From: JAPLDA01 sp043787975
GTDB lineage: Bacteria; Bacteroidota; Bacteroidia; AKYH767-A; 2013-40CM-41-45
Direction of reading: 5' to 3'
NCBI GenBank assembly: GCA_043787975.1
Contig: JAYVUK010000017.1
Location: 1-64,000, forward strand
DNA: 64,000 nucleotides
Part shown: positions 1 through 8,787 of the stretch, one piece after another
Layout: each line of letters opens with the position of its first letter
Position numbering within the stretch: position 1 is the first letter of the stretch
Position numbers and translations under genes: made by a program
Notes under the pieces: model-generated
What the model saw: the letters and a program-made list of their open reading frames with translations, nothing else
Told to the model about the DNA's origin: nothing
The model's database searches: none

Positions 1-2
1 CA

Positions 3-155
3 GGTAATCTTTCTGAATGGAAGTATTCTTCTTTCAACGCTATAATCAGCCAATATCCTACCTTAGTATTGAGAGAAGAAGTCATTGACCTATTTAGCGA
101 TCTTGAAAATTTCAACTATTGTCATTTATTGAAAGCTGACTTGCTAATCGAATAG
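3..155 (+). CDS. C-terminal end of an unidentified protein (cut by window edge)
   Basis: An open frame runs in from the left edge and stops at TAG 153-155, giving about 50 residues that end in KADLLIE. The composition looks like a soluble, helix-prone protein (acidic stretch VLREEVIDLFSDLENF). No domain can be named from so short a tail. The stop codon lies only four bases before a duplicated palindromic repeat, so the repeat has landed just past, or trimmed, the gene end. The frame is 3 and it cannot be joined to the coding-like sequence beyond the repeat, which is in frame 1. Confidence 0.5.
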   Translation, partial: GNLSEWKYSSFNAIISQYPTLVLREEVIDLFSDLENFNYCHLLKADLLIE

Positions 156-158
156 TCC

Positions 159-254
159 CAGTGAAAACCTGACAGGAGAAATCCTACCTGTCAGGAGGCG
201 GATTCCACAGTAAAACCTGACAGGAGAAACCCTACCTGTCAGGAGGCGGGTTCC
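159..254. repeat. Two tandem copies of a 47-48 bp palindromic repeat
   Basis: Two almost identical units (about 159-206 and 208-254) each begin with CAGT and contain a perfect 9-bp inverted repeat, CCTGACAGG and CCTGTCAGG, around a 10-nt loop, followed by AGGCGG and TTCC. They differ at three positions or so. Read on the plus strand the second copy encodes NLTGETLPVRRR. The core words resemble the palindromic repeats seen inside dnaG and the pseudouridine synthase further along this window. Confidence 0.85.
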
Positions 255-414
255 TTTACAACGCGCAAAGAAAAAATGTGATTGTAAAACACCGGAAGAA
301 CTTCTTTTAATTTGTGCAGACGATATCCGGGCGAGAAATCTTTCGTTAGAAAATGTTCTGCAGGAACAGGTGAATGACAAAGCAAAGGTGTTGATGAAAA
401 AGATCCGGGAATGA
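214..414 (+). pseudogene. Gene remnant behind the repeat pair
   Basis: After the in-frame TAA at 211-213, frame 1 stays open through the second repeat and then reads a protein-like tail, starting KKKCDCKTPEELLL and ending KVLMKKIRE before TGA 412-414. The part after 254 has normal amino-acid composition, but there is no credible start codon between the stop at 211 and the coding-like part. I therefore read it as the 3' end of a gene whose front was replaced by the repeat. The KKKCDC stretch recalls the small CxC lipoprotein at 50574. It could also be a short gene starting at a rare codon. Confidence 0.4.
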
Positions 415-433
415 ATGGTATAAAAAAAAAGAA

Positions 434-1564
434 TCAGTTCAATCCCATTTCATACAGCCGGTACTTCTTGTAAACCTTTCCACCGATATGAAGCAGCGCT
501 TTGTTCATCAGGTCGTTGTTTTCAAGAATCCATGATGCTTCTCCGTATTCAATACCTTTTTTAGCGGCAGCTTCTAAATTCATAGCATAGAAACAAGCAT
601 CAATTCCTGACTTGCGATACCCTTCGATGACGCCCAACGTAATGATGCGAACACTCTTTACTTTTTTCTGGTTCATCAGCAAGGTGAAAAGCCCGGTCGG
701 AAATAATCTTCCCTTTTTAATGTTGATCGTAACTTCATTCAGGTTCGGAACCGTCAACGCAAAACCAATTGCTTTGCCGTTGTGTTCAGCGACATACGCA
801 AAATCGGTATCCACGATAGCTTTCATATCAGAAGCTGCAAAACGAAATTCTTCCTTTGTCATCGGAACAAAGCCCCAGTTTTTTTCCCAGGCGGCATTGT
901 AAACCTCGTGTAACTTGTCAACTTCACTTTTAAAATTTTTCATGTTGAACTTGCGGATCACAATACCATCTCTCTTCAAACGATTTTCGAGAAGAGGCCG
1001 CATGGCAATGACCCGTTGATTCATATTTTCCTTCGTTCCGATTCTGTAAGCGAGTAAATCCATCTTCTTACGAAACCCAAAACGTTCCACAAAATCGTTG
1101 TAGTACTTTTTATTGTAGGTCATCAGGATGACAGGTGGAACATCGTAACTGTCAATCAACATTCCACAGGTATCGTTGGTAGAAAAATTTACAGGACCTA
1201 TCATGTTCGACAGGCCTTTTTGTTTGCACCATTCCTTTGCTGTATTCAGCAATGCTTCCGCAACGGCATAATCTTCTATGACATCAAAGAATCCGAAAAA
1301 ACCATCGTTGTTGCCGGTGAATTTTTTATAACCGCCGTTATCTACGGCAGCGATACGCCCGACAATTTTTCCATCCTTATAAGCAAGGAAAAGATCCACT
1401 TCGGCATCATGAAAGAGAGGATTTTTTTTCCGATTGAAAAGTTTTGCCTGGGAAATATAAAGTTCAGGAACATAATTCGGATCGCCTTTGTACAAATCGT
1501 GAGGAAAGTCAATGAATTTCTTTACATCACGCGTTTCAATTTTCCTAACGGTGATTGGTGCCAT
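434..1564 (-). CDS. GNAT-fold N-acyltransferase, candidate bacterial ceramide synthase
   Basis: This 376-residue protein has the spread-out acetyl-CoA N-acyltransferase fold of the long GNAT-like family often labelled hypothetical or N-acetyltransferase. Visible parts are the early DPNYVPEL segment, a central GPVNFSTNDTCGML motif and a C-terminal GVIEGYRKSGID stretch in the acyl-CoA-binding position. Its start overlaps the end of the serine palmitoyltransferase gene by 20 bases, so the two are surely one transcription unit. Bacterial ceramide synthase (bCerS, first shown in Caulobacter) is a GNAT-like protein of similar length that acylates the long-chain base made by serine palmitoyltransferase, and that role fits best here. 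The assignment is an inference from family and neighbour; acylation of another amine is possible. Confidence 0.7.
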   Translation of the reverse strand: MAPITVRKIETRDVKKFIDFPHDLYKGDPNYVPELYISQAKLFNRKKNPLFHDAEVDLFLAYKDGKIVGRIAAVDNGGYKKFTGNNDGFFGFFDVIEDYAVAEALLNTAKEWCKQKGLSNMIGPVNFSTNDTCGMLIDSYDVPPVILMTYNKKYYNDFVERFGFRKKMDLLAYRIGTKENMNQRVIAMRPLLENRLKRDGIVIRKFNMKNFKSEVDKLHEVYNAAWEKNWGFVPMTKEEFRFAASDMKAIVDTDFAYVAEHNGKAIGFALTVPNLNEVTINIKKGRLFPTGLFTLLMNQKKVKSVRIITLGVIEGYRKSGIDACFYAMNLEAAAKKGIEYGEASWILENNDLMNKALLHIGGKVYKKYRLYEMGLN

Positions 1565-2774
1565 TCGCTAACATTTCCTGTAAAGCAAAAACTCCTAATT
1601 CCTTCGCAACTTTATGAATCTTGTCAATCGCCTGTTCAATCTGTGCGATGGAATGGGTTGCCATCAACGACATGCGAATCAAGGATGAATCACTCTTCAC
1701 AGCAGGTGATACCACAGGATTCACGAACACACCTTCTTCAAACAAGCGGTTGGTAAATTTAAATGTGGTCATGTCATCACGGATGTAAATCGGGATAATC
1801 GGAGTTTCCGTTTTGCCAATATCAAAACCCAGGTTCTTCAACGTTTCAGTTGCATAACGGGTATTTGCCCACAGATGATCCAAACGATCTGGTTCTGTAC
1901 GAATAATTTCAAGTGCAGCCAATGCAGCAGCAGCAGCAGATGGCGGAATGCTTGCACTGAAAATCATGGAGCGAGCATTGTGTTTCAAATAATTGATGAT
2001 GTCTTTATTACTTGCTACAAATCCTCCAAGTGACGCAAGTGATTTACTGAACGTACTCATGATCAGGTCAACCTCATTGGTTAATCCAAAATGAGCAGCT
2101 GTACCTTCACCATGCTTTCCAAGAACTCCAAGCGCATGCGCATCGTCAACCATCAATGCTGCACCATATTTATTAGCAAGTTTCACAATGGATGGTAAAT
2201 CAGCGATGTCACCTTCCATGCTGAAGATTCCATCCACCACGATCATCCTGATTCTATCGTCATCAATCGAACGAAGCTGGTTTTCCAGTTCATTCATATC
2301 GTTGTGCGCAAATTTTAATACTCTTGAGAAAGACAAACGGCTTCCTTCAATGATAGAAGCATGATCCAATTCATCGAGTAACAATACTCCATGACGCCCG
2401 GTTAATGTGGCAACCACACCCAGGTTGGTTTGATAGCCAGTACTGAATACTAAAGCCGCTTCTTTACCAACAAAATCCGCCAGCTTTTCTTCTAATTCAA
2501 TGTGAAGTTTAGACGTTCCATTAAGAAAACGTGAGCCGGAACAACTGCTGCCATAACGCTCAAGAGCGATGCTGGCAGCTTCTTTCACCTTTGGGTGATT
2601 CGTCAGACCCATGTAGCTGTTGGACCCGAACATCAATACCTTTTTGCCTCCAATAATGACTTCTGTATCCAGATTTTCTTCAATGGGTTTGAAGTAAGGA
2701 TAAATACCAGCCTTTTTTAATTCTGCCGGTATTGTAAACTTCTTCATTTTCTGGTGAAGAGTATGTGAAACCAT
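1545..2774 (-). CDS. spt: Serine palmitoyltransferase (alpha-oxoamine synthase family)
   Basis: A 409-residue PLP enzyme of fold type I that would condense serine with a fatty acyl-CoA to 3-ketosphinganine, the first step of sphingolipid synthesis. The PLP lysine is K244 in TFSKSLASLGG. The cofactor-stacking histidine is in ELDHAS (about H138), and the pyridine-binding aspartate and histidine are in MVDDAHALG. The glycine- and serine-rich YGSSCSGSRFLNG segment is typical of the family. A second start at Met10 (2747) in front of KKFTIPAEL is equally plausible. Related enzymes (KBL, AONS) have similar motifs; the fused GNAT neighbour and the Bacteroidota background favour serine palmitoyltransferase. 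Confidence 0.85.
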   Translation of the reverse strand: MVSHTLHQKMKKFTIPAELKKAGIYPYFKPIEENLDTEVIIGGKKVLMFGSNSYMGLTNHPKVKEAASIALERYGSSCSGSRFLNGTSKLHIELEEKLADFVGKEAALVFSTGYQTNLGVVATLTGRHGVLLLDELDHASIIEGSRLSFSRVLKFAHNDMNELENQLRSIDDDRIRMIVVDGIFSMEGDIADLPSIVKLANKYGAALMVDDAHALGVLGKHGEGTAAHFGLTNEVDLIMSTFSKSLASLGGFVASNKDIINYLKHNARSMIFSASIPPSAAAAALAALEIIRTEPDRLDHLWANTRYATETLKNLGFDIGKTETPIIPIYIRDDMTTFKFTNRLFEEGVFVNPVVSPAVKSDSSLIRMSLMATHSIAQIEQAIDKIHKVAKELGVFALQEMLANGTNHR

Positions 2775-3210
2775 TCTGTGTGCTTTATGTTTTTTAAACG
2801 GTTATTATCTTAATTTCTATACGAATCCAAAACCAAATATTCCCCGAAAAATCCATCATCTGATAAATGAATTCCTCACGTAAATAAATTTTGGGCGCTC
2901 AAAATAAAGGATAAAAAAAGAAATGAGCAAAGCAATTATTAGTTGCCCTGATAACCAAACGATTAGTTTATCCCCCATCCCCTTAATTATACAATTATAC
3001 TGAATAAAATATTTCAGGCGATGAATATACAAAGATTTATATGAACACAACATAAAGTAAAAGCAAATGGCTGATTTTAAAAGAAAAGACTTTATATCGC
3101 CCTTTATTTAACAGGGAATCCTGTTGGGAAAAGATTAACCGGAAATGCTTTGAAAATTCAATTAAACAACGATCAAGAAAACACATTAACTCATTCGTCT
3201 TCTCAACGCA
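2775..3210. other. Intergenic region upstream of spt
   Basis: A 436-bp AT-rich stretch that should hold the leftward spt promoter and the 3' end of the leftward stress-protein operon. A 65-codon leftward frame (2856-3053) has one hydrophobic segment but no signal that it is a gene. I see no clear TAnnTTTG box, hairpin terminator or RNA gene. Confidence 0.4.
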
Positions 3211-4059
3211 CTAAGTCAAAATGGAAGCATCAGAAAATTTCATTGAAAGCAATGGAATTTTTGTTTGATACGACATCATTTTTGTCAAACTCGGGTGAAA
3301 AAGTGTCTCCGGAAAATGCTTACGATGTGTCAGCATCACCAAAAGATCTGCAGGATGTTTTTTCAGAAAATAGTCAATACCTTCATTGATGTGAGGATCC
3401 TTGCTAATATATCCTGAAATTTTGGGGTACTTAATGCGTGTTCGAATCTTTGAAGTCATTCGCACAATTTCTTCATCGGTGTGAATGAGATGTTTGTTAT
3501 CGACATACAGGAAAACAATTTCAGCATCAAAATGTTTTGCAAATGCTGCGATGGCAACTGCCGAGTTGATATTGTCTTCCTCAAGGTCAGTGGAAAAAAC
3601 CATTTTTTTAATGTCATTGAATTTTGCATCGGGTGGAACAGATAAAACAGGACAGTTGGCTTTTCGGATAATTCCGCCGGTTGTACTTCCGGTAAACAAT
3701 CGTTCGAGTTTTGTCATGCCTGTTGTTCCCAGAACAATCAGGTTCGCTTTTTCACGATCAGCAATTTCAACCAGGTGATCAGGAGAAGTACCTTCTGTCA
3801 ATCGTGTTTCAACATGAATCGTGTGGTGTTCCTTTTGCACCAATAATTTTAAGTCTGCTAATTTTTTTTCTGCCGACAACCGAATTTCCTCATCAGCTAC
3901 CTGGATCACTGCAAATGTTTGTTCTGTATACATGACAGGAATTTCGTATGCATGAATCAAAACAAGTTTTGACTTTAAAATGTCACACAATACACCTGCA
4001 TACTTGATTGCATTGGTTGCATTTGCAGAAAAATCGGTCAGACAAATAATCGTTTTCAT
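3211..4059 (-). CDS. Tandem universal stress protein (two UspA domains)
   Basis: Two UspA domains lie in tandem in about 282 residues. The first starts MKTIICLTDFS and carries the ATP-binding signature G-x2-G-x9-GS/T in VLGTTGMTKLERLFTGSTTG. The second starts near KMVFSTDLEEDN and its loop is less well kept, ending MMSYQTKIPLLSM, so only the first domain probably binds ATP. I start at 4059 because MKTIICLTDFS matches the family, although an ATG at 4065 is in frame. The gene follows a small membrane protein gene by a dozen bases and is probably cotranscribed. Such proteins are cytoplasmic and respond to starvation or redox stress. Confidence 0.85.
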   Translation of the reverse strand: MKTIICLTDFSANATNAIKYAGVLCDILKSKLVLIHAYEIPVMYTEQTFAVIQVADEEIRLSAEKKLADLKLLVQKEHHTIHVETRLTEGTSPDHLVEIADREKANLIVLGTTGMTKLERLFTGSTTGGIIRKANCPVLSVPPDAKFNDIKKMVFSTDLEEDNINSAVAIAAFAKHFDAEIVFLYVDNKHLIHTDEEIVRMTSKIRTRIKYPKISGYISKDPHINEGIDYFLKKHPADLLVMLTHRKHFPETLFHPSLTKMMSYQTKIPLLSMKFSDASILT

Positions 4060-4071
4060 CAGCAATTGCTT

Positions 4072-4320
4072 TTACCTTTTGTTGTGTATGTTTATTTCAA
4101 TGGTCTCAGACATCGCTATTGCTCCTTTGGCCAACGCCAATACAACAAGGAAGATAAATAAGACAACTAAAACTGCGCCGATGAACCAAATCATTGAATC
4201 CGGGTTTGTTGCCGTTTCTGTTGTGGAATTAATTGCCTCATTTGCCGCGTTAATTCCTGATTGAGCAATCGAAACAAGGCTCGCAAACATTCCAACCAGT
4301 ATCAATATTAAAATTTTCAT
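4072..4320 (-). CDS. Small membrane protein with signal peptide
   Basis: An 82-residue protein with an N-terminal signal peptide (MKILILILVGMFASLVSIAQ), a short polar periplasmic stretch, then one strong transmembrane helix around residues 43-66 (MIWFIGAVLVVLFIFLVVLA) and a short cytoplasmic tail. I do not recognise a named family. It sits directly upstream of the tandem UspA gene on the same strand, with about a dozen bases between, suggesting a joint role in stress or energy status. That role is only inferred from position. Confidence 0.65.
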   Translation of the reverse strand: MKILILILVGMFASLVSIAQSGINAANEAINSTTETATNPDSMIWFIGAVLVVLFIFLVVLALAKGAIAMSETIEINIHNKR

Positions 4321-4685
4321 CCCGGATTTATTTTATTTGTGTCGTAAAATTCCGACAAGTAAAGATGAATTGGTATGACAATAATCATTGGTGATAGTGA
4401 TTGATGTCATCGCCAAAAATTTAACGAAAGAATCCTGATCAAAAGCTTATCAGGAAAGGACTGTAAGGATTTATCGAAAAATCACAGAAGTGTCAAAACA
4501 AGCGTTTATCCAATTATTAAATCACCTTTCTTTCACAATAGAGAAAAAAAGGAAACGTTATTTTGCGATTAGAGTATAAAATTGAGTTTCTTTATCGAAA
4601 TTTGTCGGAAATCTGTTGGAATTCGTTTGACAGACCTTTCGAAATGCCCTATATTATAGAGTATTCAACAGTATTAAAAAGTAAC
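4321..4685. other. Divergent intergenic region
   Basis: This holds the leftward promoter of the small membrane protein/UspA operon and the rightward promoter of the carboxypeptidase. The one structure I see is an inverted repeat TCCTGAT...ATCAGGA (4433-4455, 9-nt loop) without a T-run, so it is not a clear terminator. The reading frame of the downstream gene stays open back to 4563, but that part looks non-coding. Confidence 0.4.
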
Positions 4686-5969
4686 ATGAAAAGAATCCAA
4701 CATAAAAATTCATGGTTAGGCTCCGGGGTGGTTTACGGGGTTTTAATTCTTGTTTCATTTTTATCGTTAAGTAAACCCACATTGGCTGAGGTGTCTCTTC
4801 CTGATACAGGTTCCATCATTAATTTTTACAATCCTGCAGGAAACTTCTTTTACCAACCTGCTCCCGGAATTCAGATAAACGAACATGAAATGAGAGCGGG
4901 ATTACTATACGATCTGGGGAGTAAAAAAATCGTTTGGCAAAAGGAAATGAATACTCCATTCCCGATTGCTTCTCTCACCAAAATGATGGTTGCACTATTG
5001 ACTGTTGAAGATGTACGGGTCGGAAAAATAAATTGGACTGATAACATTCGCTGGACACGCGAAATCGTTATTGGAAAAGGAAGAAAGAAACAAACGGTAG
5101 GAGAATGTGTAAATTATACGTTGCTTGATATTTTTAAAGCAGCCATGATTGCTTCGAACAATGAAGCTGCTGAACAAATGGCCAGGTATGTAGGTGGAGG
5201 AGATTTGCAAACTTTTCTTGACCGCATGAATACCCGTGCACGCGAGTTAAGCATGAACAGTACCTACTATGGAAACCCAACCGGGCTGCCTGCTACCGCA
5301 AGATCATTTGATAATTCCGCAACAGCAACAGACTTACTTCTTCTCACCCTTGAAATGCTGAAGTATGATGAGATTTTACAAGTAACCGGAATGGGTTATG
5401 CGGATATAAACAACGGCAGAAGCACCAGTACCATTAAAAATCACAACCATCTTACCATCGATTACAAAGGTGAAGTGGACGGAATGAAAACAGGTTATAC
5501 AAAGAGAGCCGGCTTTTGTCTTGTCGCAACGTCCAACAAATGTGATCAACGATTGATCAGTATTGTGTTGGGTGCGCGGTCACCAAATCTTCGTAATGAA
5601 GTAGTCAAAGACATGATTAACGATTATTACAGTTACATCGGTTTGGATAAATTAGGTCCGAATTGTTCGGCACCAACGTACGCAAGCGCTTCTGTTTCTG
5701 CTGACAATTCATCAGAAACCAATGAAGACGAATCAGAAAATGTGGTGACGGTTTCAACGCCAACTAAAATAAAAAGCAAACCTGCTGCGGCATCCGTTCA
5801 GCCCAAATCAAAATACATTATTTACGTTGTTCAGCCGGGCGATACGTTATCGAGCATTGCGAAGCAATACGATGTTGCAAGTATTGCCAAATTGAAAGCT
5901 GTCAATAAAATTTCCAAGGGACACATTCTCAGGGTCGGCTCAAAGATCAAAGTTCCTGTAAACGGTTGA
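4686..5969 (+). CDS. D-alanyl-D-alanine carboxypeptidase (peptidase S11) with C-terminal LysM
   Basis: A penicillin-binding protein of the DacA/DacC type that trims D-Ala from peptidoglycan stem peptides in the periplasm. From the ATG at 4686 (a typical signal peptide MKRIQHKNSW...LSLSKPTLAEV) the protein is 427 residues. Active-site motifs are S96-L-T-K99, S157-N-N and K268-T-G. A serine-rich linker leads to a LysM domain at about residues 380-427 (YVVQPGDTLSSIAKQYDV), which would tether it to peptidoglycan. The LysM tail replaces the amphipathic membrane anchor of E. coli DacA. The frame is open 41 codons further upstream, but the signal peptide fixes the start. Confidence 0.88.
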   Translation: MKRIQHKNSWLGSGVVYGVLILVSFLSLSKPTLAEVSLPDTGSIINFYNPAGNFFYQPAPGIQINEHEMRAGLLYDLGSKKIVWQKEMNTPFPIASLTKMMVALLTVEDVRVGKINWTDNIRWTREIVIGKGRKKQTVGECVNYTLLDIFKAAMIASNNEAAEQMARYVGGGDLQTFLDRMNTRARELSMNSTYYGNPTGLPATARSFDNSATATDLLLLTLEMLKYDEILQVTGMGYADINNGRSTSTIKNHNHLTIDYKGEVDGMKTGYTKRAGFCLVATSNKCDQRLISIVLGARSPNLRNEVVKDMINDYYSYIGLDKLGPNCSAPTYASASVSADNSSETNEDESENVVTVSTPTKIKSKPAAASVQPKSKYIIYVVQPGDTLSSIAKQYDVASIAKLKAVNKISKGHILRVGSKIKVPVNG

Positions 5970-6030
5970 TTTTTTTATTGCCATTCAACCGGATTTTGAT
6001 TTAATTTTATCCCATCAATTTATTTCAACA

Positions 6031-6597
6031 ATGAAACCATCGATCGTTGTCATCATTCTTATTTCCTTTCTTTCAATCAATGCAAAAGCACAAAAACAAA
6101 GCCCTGCTCCTGCTATTCAGCTTCCCGTTGATTCCATCACGAAACTGATTACCTATGAAGGCGTGACTGAAGCAACAGGAATGAAAGCCGATATTCTTTA
6201 CAAAAGAGCGATGGGTTGGTTCAAAAGCTTTTATAAAAACCCTACCGAAGTAATTCGTGAAAATGATTCACTGAAATTTAAAATTATCGGTAAGCCACGT
6301 TTTAAAATTTATAATCCTGCTGATAAAGAAGGAACAAAAACAGATGGAGGTTTAATCCAATACACGATTACAATCGCTGCCAAAGATGGACGTTTCAAGT
6401 ATGAACTTACCGAGTTCAATTGGAAACAGCAATCCTATTATGCCAGCGAACGCTGGATGGATACAAAATCTCAAATGTACTCTCCGGTTTATGCTGAATA
6501 CCTCAAGCAGCTTGATCAATATGCAAAGGATCTCATCAAAAATTTAAAAGATGCTTTGCTGCACGAGAAACCCGTAAAGGATAAGGACAACTGGTAA
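6031..6597 (+). CDS. DUF4468-type secreted protein
   Basis: A 188-residue protein with a clear signal peptide (cleavage after SINAKA). The body fits the DUF4468 family with a TBP-like fold: an N-terminal stretch ending DILYKRAMGWFKSFYKNP, a central KFKIIGKPRFKIY, and a strand pair reading GLIQYTITIAAKDGRFKYEL. The tail is charged. The function of this family is unknown; it is common in Bacteroidota and placed in the periplasm. It stands 61 bp behind the carboxypeptidase gene, likely in the same operon. Confidence 0.7.
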   Translation: MKPSIVVIILISFLSINAKAQKQSPAPAIQLPVDSITKLITYEGVTEATGMKADILYKRAMGWFKSFYKNPTEVIRENDSLKFKIIGKPRFKIYNPADKEGTKTDGGLIQYTITIAAKDGRFKYELTEFNWKQQSYYASERWMDTKSQMYSPVYAEYLKQLDQYAKDLIKNLKDALLHEKPVKDKDNW

Positions 6598-6669
6598 ATT
6601 TATCCTGACCTCTTTTACGATCCTGTTTTCCTTTCTGTATTGTTTTTATTTTTCATTCTTTTGTAACAG

Positions 6670-7281
6670 ATGCAAATTTCCGAAGCAACTTTTTTAGTCA
6701 GTAACACAACCATTGAAAAATGTCCTGCTCCAACATTACCGGAGTATGCGTTTATCGGGCGAAGCAATGTTGGTAAGTCATCGCTCATTAACATGCTTAC
6801 CGCGAAAAAGAATCTTGCCAAGACTTCCGGAACTCCGGGAAAGACAAGGTTGATCAATCATTTTCTTATCAATACCAAATGGTATTTGGTTGACTTACCG
6901 GGTTACGGCTATGCAAAAGTTTCAAAAGAGTCAAAAGCTACCTGGGACAAGATGATCCGGGACTATCTTTTGAAAAGAAAAAGCCTTATGAATGTTTTTG
7001 TGCTCGTTGATTCAAGGCTGGAACCACAGAAAATTGATCTTGCATTTATCAATTGGTTGGGAGAAAAAATGGTTCCATTCTCCATTGTGTTTACAAAATC
7101 TGACAAGCTTAAAAAGCAACAGATTATTTACAGCGTAGAGAATTATAAAAAAGAATTAAAAAAAAGTTGGGATGCATTGCCTCCTCTTTTTATTTCTTCG
7201 GCAGAAAAGAAAATCGGAAGAGACGAAATATTAAACTACATCCAGGAAATTAATAAAGATTTTTCACCTCCCGAAAAATAA
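6670..7281 (+). CDS. engB: Ribosome biogenesis GTPase EngB/YsxC
   Basis: A 203-residue TrmE-Era-EngA-EngB-type GTPase that helps assemble the large ribosomal subunit. Motifs are G1 GRSNVGKSSLI (about residues 30-40), G2/switch TPGKTRLINHF, G3 DLPGYGYAK, G4 TKSDK and G5 ISSAEK. Length and motif spacing are normal for the family. The gene converges on gldC with only two bases between the stop codons, so no independent terminator fits between them. Confidence 0.95.
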   Translation: MQISEATFLVSNTTIEKCPAPTLPEYAFIGRSNVGKSSLINMLTAKKNLAKTSGTPGKTRLINHFLINTKWYLVDLPGYGYAKVSKESKATWDKMIRDYLLKRKSLMNVFVLVDSRLEPQKIDLAFINWLGEKMVPFSIVFTKSDKLKKQQIIYSVENYKKELKKSWDALPPLFISSAEKKIGRDEILNYIQEINKDFSPPEK

Positions 7282-7283
7282 TC

Positions 7284-7649
7284 TTATTTCGGAAACAATT
7301 CTATTTTTTGCGCAAACGTTTCTGAAAATTTCCTGATCTCCTGGGCACCAAATGGATCCAGTGTTGCGCGCTGATAGGTATCGGCCATGCTCAAAAAACT
7401 CTCGTAAAAAAAACGCTTCATGTCATCCACGGGCATATCCTTTGTCCAAAGGTCAATCCGCATGGTGGTGTTATCTTTTGAGTCCCAGATAGAGAGCATG
7501 GTTGCACTGCAATCCTTTCTGCCGGCTACACCGCTGTCGCTGGCTTCCCATTGAATTTTTTCGGGAACTTTATTTTCATCCAATGAAACAATGAATTTTA
7601 TTTCGGAGTCTTTCATACTGTTTTGATTGCTTGAATTATTCTTAGACAT
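7284..7649 (-). CDS. gldC: Gliding motility protein GldC
   Basis: A 121-residue soluble protein matching GldC: IKFIVSLDENKVPEKIQWEA near the N-terminus, then MLSIWDSKDNTTMRIDLWTK and the conserved YESFLSMADTYQRAT stretch. In Flavobacterium johnsoniae gldC is cotranscribed with gldB and aids gliding. The start may be Met12 (MKDSEIKF), since the first eleven residues are low-complexity. Gene order gldB-gldC on the same strand is kept here, with nadE close by, as I recall from flavobacteria. Confidence 0.88.
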   Translation of the reverse strand: MSKNNSSNQNSMKDSEIKFIVSLDENKVPEKIQWEASDSGVAGRKDCSATMLSIWDSKDNTTMRIDLWTKDMPVDDMKRFFYESFLSMADTYQRATLDPFGAQEIRKFSETFAQKIELFPK

Positions 7650-7738
7650 TTAATTTGGTCTGATTTGGAATGAAACAGTAATGTCGGGTTTTCTCTTTTC
7701 ATTCTCAAATTTTCAAATTATCTCATTTTCAAATTCAT

Positions 7739-8734
7739 TTATTTACCGGGTTTATATTTTGAGTCGTGAAGTATTTTTTTGTTGTCGTTGTTATTCATCA
7801 ATTGATCGAGTGTAACGGCAGCATTATTTTTCATGTACGACTGAACAATTTTCCAACCCAACCATTGCCCGACAGCGCCGGGAGATTCTTTGGGAAAACC
7901 ATTGGTGGTCGGACCATCGTTGATAAATTTAGCAACCTGGTTCTGATCATTTGAAAACAACAATTTCTGGTCAATAAAAAAGGACCAGGTATTTTTTTCG
8001 TTTGCATGACACCATTTTAATTGTGACGTTGTATAGCCTGTTTTAATACTGTCCGCAGCATCCGGCATCATGGCATTTAAGCAGTAAAGAATTTTTCCGC
8101 TGTAAATCATCCTGCTTAGCAAATCGCTTTGCAGTTCATCTTCTACCCATTCACTTTGAATCCATCCGCGCATACAGTCAGCAACCAAATACTCCTTTCT
8201 CATCTTTGCAATTTTGTAATGAGGAAATTGTAAGCCCGGATAATACTTTGTATCGGATCCAAGATACATATCAAGCCCGATTCCGAGCGCGCTGTCGGCC
8301 GCTACCACGGCATAGTTGAAGCCGGAAATGAAAGTAAAGACAGGAGGAATGATTTTGTTTGGGAAATAATATTTCAGATGACGAAAAGCATCTGTCAATT
8401 GGAGATTGATTGAAGTGAAGTCCTGAAAGTTTTTTTCGGAAGCATCATAAATTTCCTTCATGTCCGCATCTGTTGAGAAGTCCCGCAGGCGATCCTTAAG
8501 CAACATCGTATCCGGAGTTCCCATTTCGGTAATCTTAAAACAAAACAAATCGAAAAAGCTTTTGTATTTATTTTTCAGGGCTGAAATATTTTCTCCCTTG
8601 TTTGAAAATAAATCTTCATCAAACCGTTCAGCCTTCACGTCTATCGGAATACCTGAAACATCAATGTGTTGTGGATTTTGATTACACGAAGTAATCAATA
8701 CCAGGGTGTAAATAATTGCGAAACGTTTTAACAC
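7739..8734 (-). CDS. gldB: Gliding motility lipoprotein GldB
   Basis: An outer- or inner-membrane lipoprotein needed for gliding and T9SS function in flavobacteria. I choose the GTG at 8734 because it gives a compact lipoprotein signal peptide, VLKRFAIIYTLVLITSC, with the lipobox cysteine at about residue 17. The longer frame back to 8890 has no signal-like start and would overlap the divergent gene. The mature part shows GldB features such as DVKAERFDEDLF and the C-terminal PGAVGQWLGWKIVQSYM. The length is 331 residues, normal for GldB. It precedes gldC by 89 bp. Confidence 0.87.
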   Translation of the reverse strand: MLKRFAIIYTLVLITSCNQNPQHIDVSGIPIDVKAERFDEDLFSNKGENISALKNKYKSFFDLFCFKITEMGTPDTMLLKDRLRDFSTDADMKEIYDASEKNFQDFTSINLQLTDAFRHLKYYFPNKIIPPVFTFISGFNYAVVAADSALGIGLDMYLGSDTKYYPGLQFPHYKIAKMRKEYLVADCMRGWIQSEWVEDELQSDLLSRMIYSGKILYCLNAMMPDAADSIKTGYTTSQLKWCHANEKNTWSFFIDQKLLFSNDQNQVAKFINDGPTTNGFPKESPGAVGQWLGWKIVQSYMKNNAAVTLDQLMNNNDNKKILHDSKYKPGK

Positions 8735-8787
8735 AAGACTGATTGAATTTTTGAGTAATATTGCACTGAATATAAAACACTGCAAAG

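Noticed and set aside
159..254. Two direct repeats as a minimal CRISPR array
   Set aside because: Only two units with almost no spacer between them and internal palindromes; no cas genes in the window.
2856..3053. 65-codon leftward frame with one hydrophobic stretch upstream of spt
   Set aside because: AT-rich, no ribosome-binding or promoter signal and no recognisable protein; hydrophobic frames are expected by chance in such sequence.
4563..4685. 41-codon N-terminal extension of the carboxypeptidase
   Set aside because: A complete signal peptide begins at 4686, and the upstream part has no protein-like features.
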